From Diphasiastrum complanatum (taxonomy: Eukaryota > Streptophyta > Lycopodiopsida > Lycopodiales > Lycopodiaceae): DNA of 64,000 nt. Under the pieces are notes generated by a model. That model was not told the origin of the DNA, did no database searches, and was given only the letters and a program-made list of their open reading frames with translations. Of the stretch, positions 43,901 through 55,000 are shown in pieces. The translations under genes were made by a program, and so were the position numbers. The stretch is from the NCBI GenBank assembly GCA_029204225.1, contig CM055104.1, forward strand, positions 27,829,253 to 27,893,252, read 5' to 3'. The number at the start of each line of letters is the position of its first letter. Position 1 is the stretch's first letter.

Positions 43901-46412
43901 TCTTGTTCCCAAAACTGGAGAATCTCTTTATTTGGATGACTGGCATGCCTATCAGATGGATACCACAATCCACACCTGATCTTGTGATCTAAACAAAAGA
44001 ATTGATAGGGTTCAATATTACATTCTGATCCTTTCTGACTAATGATAAGCTTCAAATCCCTCTGGATCCAAGAGCATTAACTCTAGGGACAAGCTTCTAT
44101 CAATCAACAGATCCACTGTAATCCATATATCAAATTCTACTTCTAACATCACAATTGACATCCAAAATTGTGGATAACTCAATGGTTTCAAAGATATCAG
44201 TTATGAATTCAACTAAATGAATTCTATCCAAGAATTAATATATGGTATTAAGCAATTATTTACAGAGATTAATACAATCCTAACTACGAAATACATTTCC
44301 TAATCACACTTACTACCATTGATGTCTACTCTTCTTCCCTCCTTAGAATTTTTAGTTCTCTAAAAATCTATTTCAGCTAAGGTACTAAGAAGACATAACG
44401 ACATTAGTAAATGTTTAAAAAAAAATTGTTACTGTAGGAAAAAGTCTAAAGCAATTTCATTTCAATCCTATACCTGGGTTGAATCGATGATATACACAAA
44501 ATCATCTATTAGTAGAAAAAACAATACTAATTTGACTTTTTTGCATATAATTCACCATAGGATTTAACTGGAAAATGAAATCAGTTTTTTTTTTTTTACT
44601 TTTGATCAATTCCTACCAATTACAATTTCTCCAAGAAAATTGGACTGTTTTTCTTTCTATTGACTGGTTTGGCATTACTTTGTCATTATTAACAAAACTA
44701 TCCAAACTTAAATTACGAAATTACATGAATGGATTTAGAAACTCTTAAACTGTATCCAAACAAGATTCCACTGATCGGATAAAGAGTTCTGTCCTCACTC
44801 ATGTTATTTGATCATTTCTTTTTGTTTGACAGTTTCAAAATAAATTTTGACGAGTATCTTGCACAAACGTTAACTTGATCCATTTTCAACGATCAATATC
44901 AATTAGAAATATCCTGGACAAGTAACAGATTTCAAACTCTAACCCAAGTTCGAAATTCAACAGAAAAGAAAAAATTCAATTTTAACTTTCAATCTGGGAA
45001 GAACTTTGCTTCCAAAGTTTAGTCACCAACTAACACAGTTCCAGAAAAATTAAATTTTCTTTGACCGAGTACCGTAAAAAACCCTAAAAACAAATACTTA
45101 ATATGTTTGTGCTTCCCACGACAGCCCCTTCTCGAGAGAGAGACAGAAGATGACCCCTTCTTGAGAGAGAGACAGAAGCAGAGATTTTGAAAATAGCAAG
45201 ATCTCGAGAGGCAGGGTCGTGTCCACCCAACATGAAGCTACAAATCACAACAGCCAGGTGTCGCGCTCCTTCTCATCCCTCTACAACACATTACATCAAC
45301 TGCCATCAACGTTTTTTCAGATGCACCTTTCTGGTTCAAATCCCCCTAGTGGCAATCACTCGATGAAGATCATAATTACCATAAGTTTTCACAGGCAGCC
45401 CTCCATTGATGCAAGTGATTTTAAAGGAAGAAAGGCAAGTTTCGAATTTCAACAAATTCTCCCTATTATTATTCACCCAGTGCTCCTACAACTCAAGCAC
45501 TTATGAACAACCATCGTTGTGGTACCAGTCAAGGTAAGGCAGAATCAGCTAGTTGATCACAGCTCTAGCGCCTTATCCGAACTCAAGTTGTCCATGATTT
45601 CAGCGAGGAAGGTCCTAACAGTTACCAACTGCTGTCATTAACTTTCAGTTGGTTGATCAATCAATACTTCACCTTGTTGATTCAGTACAAGCCTTACTAT
45701 TGTGGGACAACCATCATTGATAAAAAATCTAGAGTTCTGTAACCAAGGGTTGCAAATCCTTCCAAGGTTACAGTCCACGGGTAGGGAATAGTAAATTCTT
45801 AACACATGACTGATCTTCCAACTTCAACGATTGCTTATTAATGGAGAGTTTGTTACCGCTACAACTCCATTCTATATTCATAACTACAGGATCCACAGGA
45901 GGATGAGTGTAAGAAAGGACACCACTCCTCAACATGTAGTTTATTAGACTCAAGAATCTTAGCCATAGATAGTTTATTACCTAGGATAAATTAATTTAGA
46001 ATCAATCTATCAATAAACATAGCTAGATCCGCTTGAATCCAACCACAAGAACATTATGGAATTTGGCTTGTAATCAAAAACTCTATTAGAATGCAAATCT
46101 AAGCAGCAAGCCATCGAAATTTACTCATGCAATTCATTCTACATGAATTGGAAAACTTTCTCAAGAAACCTGAAAATTAAGAATGAATTACCAACTAATT
46201 CCAAACATCTTTATCAAATTTGAATGTGGAGAAGAGCACTCTACCACAACTTCGAAAAGCTCAATGAATTGGCAACTCCAATTCTAAACTTCCCTTGAGA
46301 ATTCGGCACTCCTAACTGGGATGCAAATCCAAGTGCCTCGACCTTCCTAATCCATTGTAGAGCTTGCCTCCAACCTATCCAAGACCGCATCTTATGCTGG
46401 TTCTGATACCAA
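40908..46412 (-). other. interior of the non-coding element: no ORF, PPT and PBS at its ends
   Basis: About 5.5 kb with stops throughout and no frame over 100 codons; no protein motif recognised. A second polypurine-like string (TCTTCTTCCCTCCTTAGAA) occurs at 44331-44349. A 17-mer, ATGATTCGTCAATCATA (41810-41826), is the reverse complement of a stretch in the gypsy remnant (TATGATTGACGAATCAT, 9174-9190), another hint that the two elements share ancestry. Confidence 0.75.
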
Positions 46413-46891
46413 TGTAAAGACATTAAAAGGATAACTCCTAAGGTGAGGATAGGAGAACACAATAGGAGAGACAATGGAGCCAAGCCGCCCAACCAATCCT
46501 AGATCAAAACTGGATCTAGCCCCCAAGCCATGCCATGTGAAGCAAGAGGAGAAGAGAGAACTTGGTAACCTAAACCCAATATGTCGACGAGAGAATCCCT
46601 ATCTCATTATATAGAGAGTAGAGTCCTGTGCATGTAACCATGCAATCCCCATGCAAGTCAACTATAAATAGATCACATCTCTTCATGCAGTCCTCCTGCC
46701 TATATCCGTCACACAGGCATGCAATACTCCATATGTCTCAATTAGAGTGTCTGGGTCCTCTCAAGGTAATTAGTCACAAACAGGCCTTGACATGGAATTA
46801 AATCATGGCGTGACCAATAATCTCAAGTATTGGAGGGCCAGTCTACCATATTAGGACTATTCCAGGTCCTTAGCCGAATATGGCCATAACA
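46413..46891 (-). repeat. 5' LTR of the non-coding element
   Basis: 479 bp, same ends as the 3' LTR, next to the PBS. Contains the same TATA-like segment at about 46608. Followed by CTTCC and the resumed copia B sequence. Confidence 0.93.
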
Positions 46892-47261
46892 CTTCCAGCC
46901 GTTTTTGTCTCTTTAAGCTTTCACCTCCCGTGAAGGACTTTCTCACTTCATTGCGGAGCCTGTGACAAGTTGTATCCACTGATTAGGCACGCAGGACTAT
47001 CGCCCCTTTAGATATGGAGCATCAAGCATTTACCATAAGCATTCACCACAAGAAGGCGGAAGAAGAACACACACAATCACTCTATCACACTAAATCATAC
47101 TAAAATGTAAAATGGACAAATGAACCATGAACCCTGATAGAGAGATAAACTATGAGTAGACTAATAGGCTAGCCTACGGCTAATTACAGCTAGTAACAGC
47201 TGTCAACATCAATGTACATTGTAAACATTAACATAATGAAGTTTATCATTGATTTCTAACA
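46892..47261 (-). repeat. probable 5' LTR segment of copia B
   Basis: Right of the insertion, non-coding DNA ends with ...TTGATTTCTAACA; on the minus strand this is TGTTAGAAATCAATG, a typical copia LTR start. It is the outer part of an LTR whose inner end lies left of the insertion; no partner LTR is left to confirm it. Confidence 0.55.
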
Positions 47262-48440
47262 TAGGTCACCTTTTTGCTTGGCCACCTTTCTCTTGCACAT
47301 TTGCTTGCCTTCTCATCCATTAATCTTGCCATTTGCATGCTTTGTCTTTGCCCATTTTTCATGCTTTGGAAGCATTCCATAACAATTTTACAAAGGCAGG
47401 AGGTGCTTTGGAGCATTACACGAGGTTTTAGAGGCAACAGGTCAGTAACAATTTTTCAAAGCTAGAAGATGCGTGAAAGGGGCCAGCTACTCATTTACAT
47501 AGAAAGAGGTTCTATGTAATACAAGTGCTTGGGTGGGCCTACATCCTACATCAACACTGGGTCATGCTTTCACATGGAGAGAGGCCCTTATATGTGAATC
47601 CCCTTCGGCGCTTGTGTTGTTGGTCATGCTTCTTCACATGGAGATAATACCTTATATTTGAATCCCATCAATGCTCATTTGCAAGATGTTGTTGCATCGT
47701 TTGCCTTGCAACTCATGTTGCCAACAAACTTGCCAATAGTGAGAAGTCACCCTTAGTAACCCATACCACTATGAAGTGACGGGTTGTTTATTTTTAAAAT
47801 TTCAAATGAGGGCCAAAAGGGGAGTGCAATGTGTGTCTACTAAATTTGTCAATTCAAATAGATTTTGAGGACTACCATTGCATAACAATAGGATCTCATA
47901 TTTTTTGCAAATTTTCTAAATTTTGGCCCTTAAGATTAAAAGTTCTCATGGATGGAATCTTGAAAATACATAGGCCTCATAGATGGAATCTTGAGATTAC
48001 AGGCTTCAGGGATGGAATAGGGATTGAGTCATTAACAAGATTTTGAAAAATGATTTTCTTTTATTTTTTTTGAGACTTTCATGACACACAGTATGTACTC
48101 AATACAATAATGGGTGTTTGTCGGTCCTCTTTAAAGATATAATGGCTCGTCCTTTCATCTCGTCGCTATGATGGCTCGACAAAAGGACCTGTCACTATAT
48201 ATATTTGGTCCTTTCGTCTCATCATAACTCACTACCATGGCTCGACAAAAGGACTTATCATTATATCCTTACAAAAAAAGACTCTTCCTTTCATCTCATC
48301 ACCGTACTTGTCATTATATCCTTACAATGAACCTCCAAACAATCATTATTGAGTGCGTAAATTTGGGACAGGGCGGACCCGGGCCTCGCCCAAGTGGAGC
48401 CTGTCCCATTGAGGGGACATAAGGATCACGTTATAGATAT
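47262..48440. other. intergenic DNA between transposons and host gene
   Basis: No gene recognised. Near 48140-48325 an imperfect repeat recurs: ATGGCTCGACAAAAGGAC (48172 and 48238) followed by TATCATTATATCCTTAC-like strings. Confidence 0.55.
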
Positions 48441-49741
48441 TGGGGCCACGTGGCGGTAATTAAGTGACCCACTCCCCATCCCATCCCCTCTTTGTTCTGT
48501 TATGCATTGTCTCGTTCATGCATTCCGTTTTCCTTTCTTTCTTTCTTTCTCGCTCTTGTTTGGGTTTTCTTTTTGTTGTTTTTACGTGTATATAGTGATG
48601 GCTATGGCTATGGCTATGGCGACGTGAAGGGGATTGGGTGCTGTACCGCTCTCACGATTTGCCATGATCTCTGCGCTTCTTCTGACTCGCCATATATTTG
48701 CAGATCTTTAACGCATCCACTATTTTACGCACGCTGCTGCTGTCCTTCTACTTTTGCTTGCCTTTCCCACGAGTATTATTGCTCAGTCAGTGCTAGTAGG
48801 GCTTGGTAAGGTTAGGTTTGAACAGGGAGGGCATAAGAGTTGCTTTGGGTGTTTGTCCTCCTTCGGCTCCTTCGTTTAAAGTGGTGGACAGGGAGGGGTG
48901 TTTTTGTTTCATTTATTTGCTTGCTTGCTTCCTGGCAAGCGGCTTCATCCGGAGTTGCTTGTTGTCTATCCTTTTATTGTCTGTAATCCTTTGCGTTGGT
49001 GTTTTGTTGATGAATGATGATAGAACTCTACAGTCCGAGAAGGGTTTTATGCTTGTCATCATAATTGGCTTCATTTCTCGTGCAGTTGGAGTCGTAGATA
49101 TCACTCTTCTGCTGCTTAGTAACGTCTGTTAAAGACATTTTTGATTGACTTTATCCACCTGCATAGCTGTGTCTATCTATCGCTATACTATTTGTTCATA
49201 TCCGTGGCAAGTTCCAACAACTTGCTTTCTTGTCGTTCAGGAATACAGACTTTGTACAACCTGTTTTACGGGATTTGAATGTAAGAGTCTAGAAAGAAGA
49301 CCTTCAGTTTTTCCGCATTGTGGCTCTCATAAGGCTGCGGGCAGATAACCTCTGTGCTTCTGCCATCTTCTTAAACTGCTGCTGTAGCTGGACTTCATCC
49401 CGGGGAAATTATAATCCTTAATGGGATATTGTACTACAAATTTGGTTACGTGTAAATTATTTGCTGGGTTTATTAGTGGCATGGCTGAGTATGATGATTT
49501 ATGTGCTTCCGGCTTTCGCTGGAGAGCGACTAGCATTTGTCCGGAGCATGAAAGGCCCTGCACTCAAGGGTGTTCTGTGTGAAAGCCCGCCCGAATCTGG
49601 TCCCTTGGAGACACAGGGCGGCTAGGCAGTAGACAGAAACAATGTATATATATCAAAGGGCTTCGAGGAAAGAGCAGGAATGAGCAGCAGAAAGGAGTTG
49701 ATTTTATTTTATCTGTGTGCGGCTGAGAGTGTGGTTAGCCA
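48441..49741 (+). promoter_or_regulatory. promoter and 5' untranslated region of the PP2C-cNBD-kinase gene
   Basis: A G-box, GCCACGTGGCGG, lies at 48446-48457. It is followed by a pyrimidine-rich stretch (CCTTTCTTTCTTTCTTTCTCGCTC, 48531-48557) typical of plant transcription starts or 5' leaders. A short GGCTAT repeat follows at about 48599-48621. No clear TATA box. A 5'-UTR intron is possible in this 1.2 kb, but I cannot place it. The coding start is the ATG at 49742. Confidence 0.45.
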
Positions 49742-52006
49742 ATGGGTTGCGTGTTTGGAAAAAGTAGTGGTGAAAAGCCTTTACTTTTAAATACTCAAGC
49801 CAGTCCAAAGGGAGTGCATCAGGTTAAGCTTCAGCCTGTTGTAATTGAGGCTAAAAAAGAAGTGACATTGCCTTCCAAGCAACATAGCACAGAACTGGGA
49901 ATCTTTGGGGACAAGGGAAGTGAATATAAAGCAGGCAATTCTCGGTCATTGTACAATACTTTCGAATCTGATCTTGGTATCCCTCGTCTTTCTCGACTGT
50001 CCAGCCAATATCTTCCTCCTACTGGCTTTAGGCTTATTCAAGTTCCAGCATGGGATTACGAGTTGAGATACTCTTACCTTTCTCAGAGAGGTTATTATCC
50101 AGAGGCATTGGACAAGACAAACCAAGATGCTTTTTGTGTCCACACTCAGTTTGGAAAGGATCCAAATGATCATTTCTTTGGGGTATTTGATGGCCATGGG
50201 GAGTTTGGCACTCAGTGTTCACAATTTGCTAAAAAAAATCTTTGTGAGAATTTGCTCAAAAACCGCAACTACAAGTCAGATGCTGTGCAGGCATACCATG
50301 CAGCTTTTGCGGCCACGAACACTCAATTGCACCGATCGAGCATTGATGACTCTATGAGTGGCACAACTGGCATAACTGTTCTTGTACGCGGAAGGACCTT
50401 GTATGTTGCCAATGTCGGGGACTCAAGGGCCGTGGTGGCTGAAAGGGTTGGGACGGATCTAATCGCAGTGGACCTTTCTAGTGATCAGACTCCCTATAGA
50501 GCAGACGAGTGCGCCCGTGTGAAGCTCTGTGGAGCAAGAGTGCTGACACTTGATCAGCTGGAAGGGGTGAAGAACCCTAATGTGCAATGCTGGGGTGGTG
50601 AAGAGGATGATGATGGTGATCCCCCCCGCTTGTGGGTTGCAAATGGAATGTTTCCAGGCACGGCTTTCACCAGAAGTATAGGTGACACGGTGGCAGAGCG
50701 CATTGGTGTTATTGCAGATCCAGAAGTATTGGTGATGGAATTGAATGATAAGCATCCCTTTTTCATCATTGCAACTGATGGTGTTTTCGAATTTCTTTCT
50801 AGTCAAGCAGTTGTGGACATGGTACGTTCCATCCTCATGTAAATTTTGCCTGTATGGATAGCATTTTCTCCACTACAACTTTGGCTTTATTAAACTGTTC
50901 TTGGTGATGTTTAAAAACGCAATGCCCCTGGGACCATTTCTCCGAAATTCTTCAGATATTTACAGTCCAGCTTATGTAGAGCAAATTTCATTCCTAGCAG
51001 TTTAGTTATCATACATCCTCTAGCAAGGAAATAAATACATGCAGAAGCATGCAATCTGAGGAAGGTAAATGTGTCCTTTTCCTTTTTATATAACCAAATT
51101 CTATCTACGTGTGCAACTGTTTTTTTGACTTGCAAAAGTAAGAAAATTTGTGGAAAGTAATTGACAAGAGCACACAAAAGATTGAATAGAATGTAGCTTT
51201 GATCCAGAGATCTATATGATTGGTGCTTTCAGCCAACGCTGTTGCATGTTTCAGGTATCTTATTGATTTTCTGTTGAGTCACTAAACAGAAACTTTTGAA
51301 AGTAGAAAATCTTTATGGTTCCTGCTATATCCTTGTTTGGTTTCTCCCCTTTAGCTCATTAGGTGGCTTGAAGTTCTGTATCAGTGGGACTAATTATATT
51401 CATCATTCAATACAATCCTCATTTTTGAAACAGTTTGACAAAGTAGGTTACGTGATACAGCAAGCATATCTGTAGGCGAAACTTTTCTAAAGTACGTTAA
51501 GCTTATATTCTTATCTTTGCTAAACAGGTTGCAAAATTTAAAGATCCACGCGATGCATGTGCAGCAGTTGTCACGGAGTCATATCGCCTCTGGCTGCAGT
51601 ACGAAACTCGAACAGATGATATAACAATCATTGTTGTCCATGTTGATGGTTTGCAAGATGTAAGACTGCTCATTGTAGGATGTGTATCATGTTCGCACAG
51701 CAGTTTTACTTCATAAGCCATGGTTAGCGAGTTTCTTTCCAGGCTGGTAATGTCAGACAGTTCATGAATGTGCAGGTAGCTGGAAACTGCCTTGCAGAGG
51801 AGGATGGGAACTTAACTGATGATAGCGTCTCTGAGAATGTGCAAGACAGTGAATCACCACTAGCTATCACCCCAGGGTTGATTGATGTGCGACCCGTACG
51901 CCATGATTTCTCTACAGCACGACTGAGGGCAATAGAAGCTTCTTTGGAGGAAGAGAGATATTGGATGCCACCATCTGAGTTGCGCTCAAAGACTGCAGAA
52001 GAAAAG
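49742..52006 (+). CDS. PP2C phosphatase module (exons 1-3)
   Basis: Residues 1-492. The PP2C fold runs from about 105 to 400 with its hallmark motifs: NQD at 127-129, FFGVFDGHGEFG with DGHG at 150-153, SGTTGITVLV at 206-215, YVANVGDSRAVV, GTAFTRSIGD at 306-315 and ATDGVFEFLS at 344-353. The metal-binding aspartates (D150, D346 and in exon 2 D390-D391 in TRTDDITII) are present, so catalytic competence is likely. Residues 20-100 are a variable N-terminal extension; exon 3 (405-492) encodes an acidic linker (EEDGNLTDDSVSENVQDSE) leading to the nucleotide-binding part. An unspliced read-through of exon 1 would give only six extra residues before a stop. Confidence 0.93.
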
Positions 52007-55000
52007 GTCAAGTTTACATATATCAGTCATTAGGATCTAGTTCACTTCAATGATTTGGGTTCACTGGAATTCGAGCACAAGTTTTCAACCTTAGCTGGCA
52101 TGCTTGAGTTTTTGCTCATCACATCACAATTGTACTTACATAATTGACTGTTGTAAGGAATGATGTAATGGTGAAATTTTGACTCAACTGCAGGCACACA
52201 TTAAAGGTGCATTGGAAGGAAATTTTCTTTTTCAAAGAATGGTGGAGAAGCAGTGGCAAGTTCTGTACAGTTGTCTGGAACGAGTATATGTCCATGCAGG
52301 GGAGATTGTCATAAGACAGGTAATATCTTCTATATGTAGCCTCTAGTTTCTTTCTGCTAGTGTGAACTTAGGGTAAGCCAAGTCTTGAATATATGTCTCC
52401 TAGGCTTACTCCCAGTTGAAAGCATCTCGCTTGAGTTTTTTGACTGAAGCAATCTGTTAATCAGGGTGCAGAGGATGACCGTTTCTACATTGTGGAAAGT
52501 GGAGAGTTTGAGGTTCTTGTTGCTCAGGTACAAATTGTCTTCATGTTTTCATTCTATTGTTTGGAGCTTGGACCAGTTTCAGGCAAGGATGTAGTTAAGA
52601 GTCTTATCACTTGTAAACTTCATTGCAACACAGCACGCTTATAGAACCTTTGATGTTCAAGATGGAGGTTCTTTGTGATCTGATCCCTTAATAGCTTCAG
52701 ATGGCCTTTCAAGGAGGTAAAGCTATTCTGTAATATATAAAACCTTGCTGACTTGAAAAATAAATGCCACAACTGTTCAAAAGTTCTTGACCATGGAATG
52801 GAGCTGTGAGATGTATTTGAGAATCGAATGAGGTGCATACTAGTTGTGCTTCTAGATTTAGGAACATACAGTTAAATTTATGTCAATCCATTGTTGTAGT
52901 AAATTAGTCACTATTGGTTTTCTAAAGGACAATTCATTGTTATTGACCCAAGGCAGCTCTTCAAGACAAGCCCTAAAGTCGGGTAAATGAACTGCAATAT
53001 GACACTAAAAACACTCGTGTTGGTCCTCATTCAGAAGTTTATGCTCTTTGAGATTGTGAACTCCTTCGGGGGAGACTCAGTAGCAATGTTCCTTTGTAAG
53101 AGGGCCTGAAGGTAGTGCATTACTACTGTGATTGAGATCTCAGTTGGACATTGATTAATAGTGATAATATACTCATTGTTTTTGGTCGAGTTTTTCCTTT
53201 TTTTAAGCATTATATATTATATTGTACGGTGTACTTGATCGGTTGTGAACGCAGGTTTCAGTGCATCGTTCTGTACAATGGATGTAGTATGGAGCAATGT
53301 AGAAAGTTTTGAAAATAGTGCGAGTTTGGACCATTTTTGGCCATGCATTTTGGGGAGAGAATGTTGGAGAACAGCTTACAAGTGGCCAAATTTGATGTGC
53401 AAGTTCTCTAGAAAAGCTAGCGAAAATGACAAAGTGATTGTGAGCATTTGACGTGGGTTTTGGTGTCTGTGGAAAGACGTGCTGATTGACTCTCAACAGG
53501 GTATGTGGGAGGAGGTTGAGTTTGTGGATGGGGAGGAGGTCCCCTCCCTAATTTGGATCAGGAGTACGGAGATGGCATTGCCTACATTGCTCTTGCTCCC
53601 AACACCTTTACGAGGCTCGGCTCACATTTGTTGTGGCTTACATGACCTAATGGCAAGACACAGGGCATTGCTGTCAGCTGAATGGTGATCATTGAGCAGG
53701 AACGGGCCAAACGTATGGGGAGCTAGGCATAGGTAGGCCTTTGGGTGGTCATGTAGGCGCATCCACCTTTGAAGGTGGATGCTGCAACACGATGCACAGT
53801 CACCGCAAACTTCTACAAGCTCCGGTGCTTCGCAATAGCTTCACAATAGCGGGTGCACTTGCTACTAGTACGTTTGCGGAATCCCCTGTAGACCATGACC
53901 ATGAGAGGCAAGGCCTTCTTGGCATTTTCCAGCAGCAATGGGCCTATCAAGGGCTTTTCCATCCATCCAGGCTTGGTCTCCATCTGGCACAAGGCGTGGG
54001 GATGCTTTGGGTGTAGGGACATCTTGAGCACATGCAACATCTGCTTCTGAGAGAGGGTTTTGTGCAAACAAAAGGCACATGTAGACTGAGAGAGGAGGAT
54101 GCCCGCCGCACATCAGGGTTTCAGAGTGCAGGCATGACAACTTGCTCTCAATGGTAAATTAGTTAGTGGTAGGGGTTAGACCTTTCCAAGATAATGGCAG
54201 TGCACACACTGTGATTGTGTTCGTGAAGGTTTGCTAGTTCTTCTACCATGCCTCCTCCCATTATCGTTGGCGGTCGCATCTATTTTTAGGGAGATGATGC
54301 AAAGATTGTGGCATGCAATGTGTCGTGGAAGCGTCCCATCAAGGAGGCTTGATGACTAAATCCTGGAGGGAGATGGATTACTTCAAGAAAGAGTTGGACT
54401 CAATATGTGCTGCTTGGTCCACTTTTGGGTGTTCCATGAAGGTGGATGGCTGGAGAGATATAGTGCAATGAAGGCCCATCAGGAACATCTGAGACCTATA
54501 TAGCGACAACTCTATGACGCAAGGCTGCATTTTGGAGGGCGGCTACTTGCAAAAACCTGGGAAAGTAGGGAATGTGTAATGGTTTTCTTGTATGGTAACG
54601 TTATGAGTACAGAGATATTAGCGAACTGCAAATTTTTAGCGGAATTACTTATAGAAACTCTCTTCTCCAAGAGGTTCAGTATGAATATAACGGAAAGATT
54701 TAGGGGACAACTCTGAACCTGTGAGTACTACATTTGCTTGATGCAACCATGAAAGTTCAACGTGCAATCCGAGTACAAAGTTAAAATTCGACAGATATAA
54801 TTTAATTCCCAAAGGTAGCATGCTGTCACAAGTTTTTTGTGTAATGGCAGATGCTGGTAAGCTGGGATCACATGTTTTGAATCATGATATCTATAGAGTA
54901 GATTGCAGGTTTTTATGGTAACATATCTGGTATTGTGCAAGGTCATAAATTCCTTGTACGTTGTTTACACCAAGAAGACATTAGTGAGGATTTTTCTTCA

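Larger units (their letters stand above)
40430..46891 (-). mobile_element. non-coding LTR retrotransposon (LARD-like), 6.46 kb, complete
   Basis: Direct LTRs at 40430-40907 and 46413-46891 begin TGTAAAGACAT and end GGCCATAACA (plus strand), i.e. TGTTATGGCC..TTTACA on the minus strand. The PBS (46399-46412; minus TTGGTATCAGAACC) and polypurine tract (40908-40920; minus AAGGAGGGAAGAA) set the orientation. Flanks CATCC and CTTCC match in four of five positions, a mutated target duplication. The 5.5-kb interior is AT-rich and lacks gag, RT or integrase on either strand. It therefore needed proteins from another element. It sits inside the leader/LTR of copia B. Confidence 0.92.
36825..47261 (-). 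mobile_element. Ty1/copia element B, 3'-truncated and invaded by another LTR element
   Basis: On the minus strand: a probable 5' LTR starting TGTTAGAAATCAATG at 47261, interrupted at 46891 by the 6.46-kb insertion (40430-46891), then leader (40429-39553), gag (39552-38400), protease, GAG-pre-integrase, integrase (38031-37154) and the second half of RT (37157-36825). RNase H and the 3' LTR are missing; the copy ends at about 36825 next to the LTR-like block. Gag and protease resemble copia A (NYAVCKFKLKNILMEKELWEIV) but the two are clearly different copies. Confidence 0.87.
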
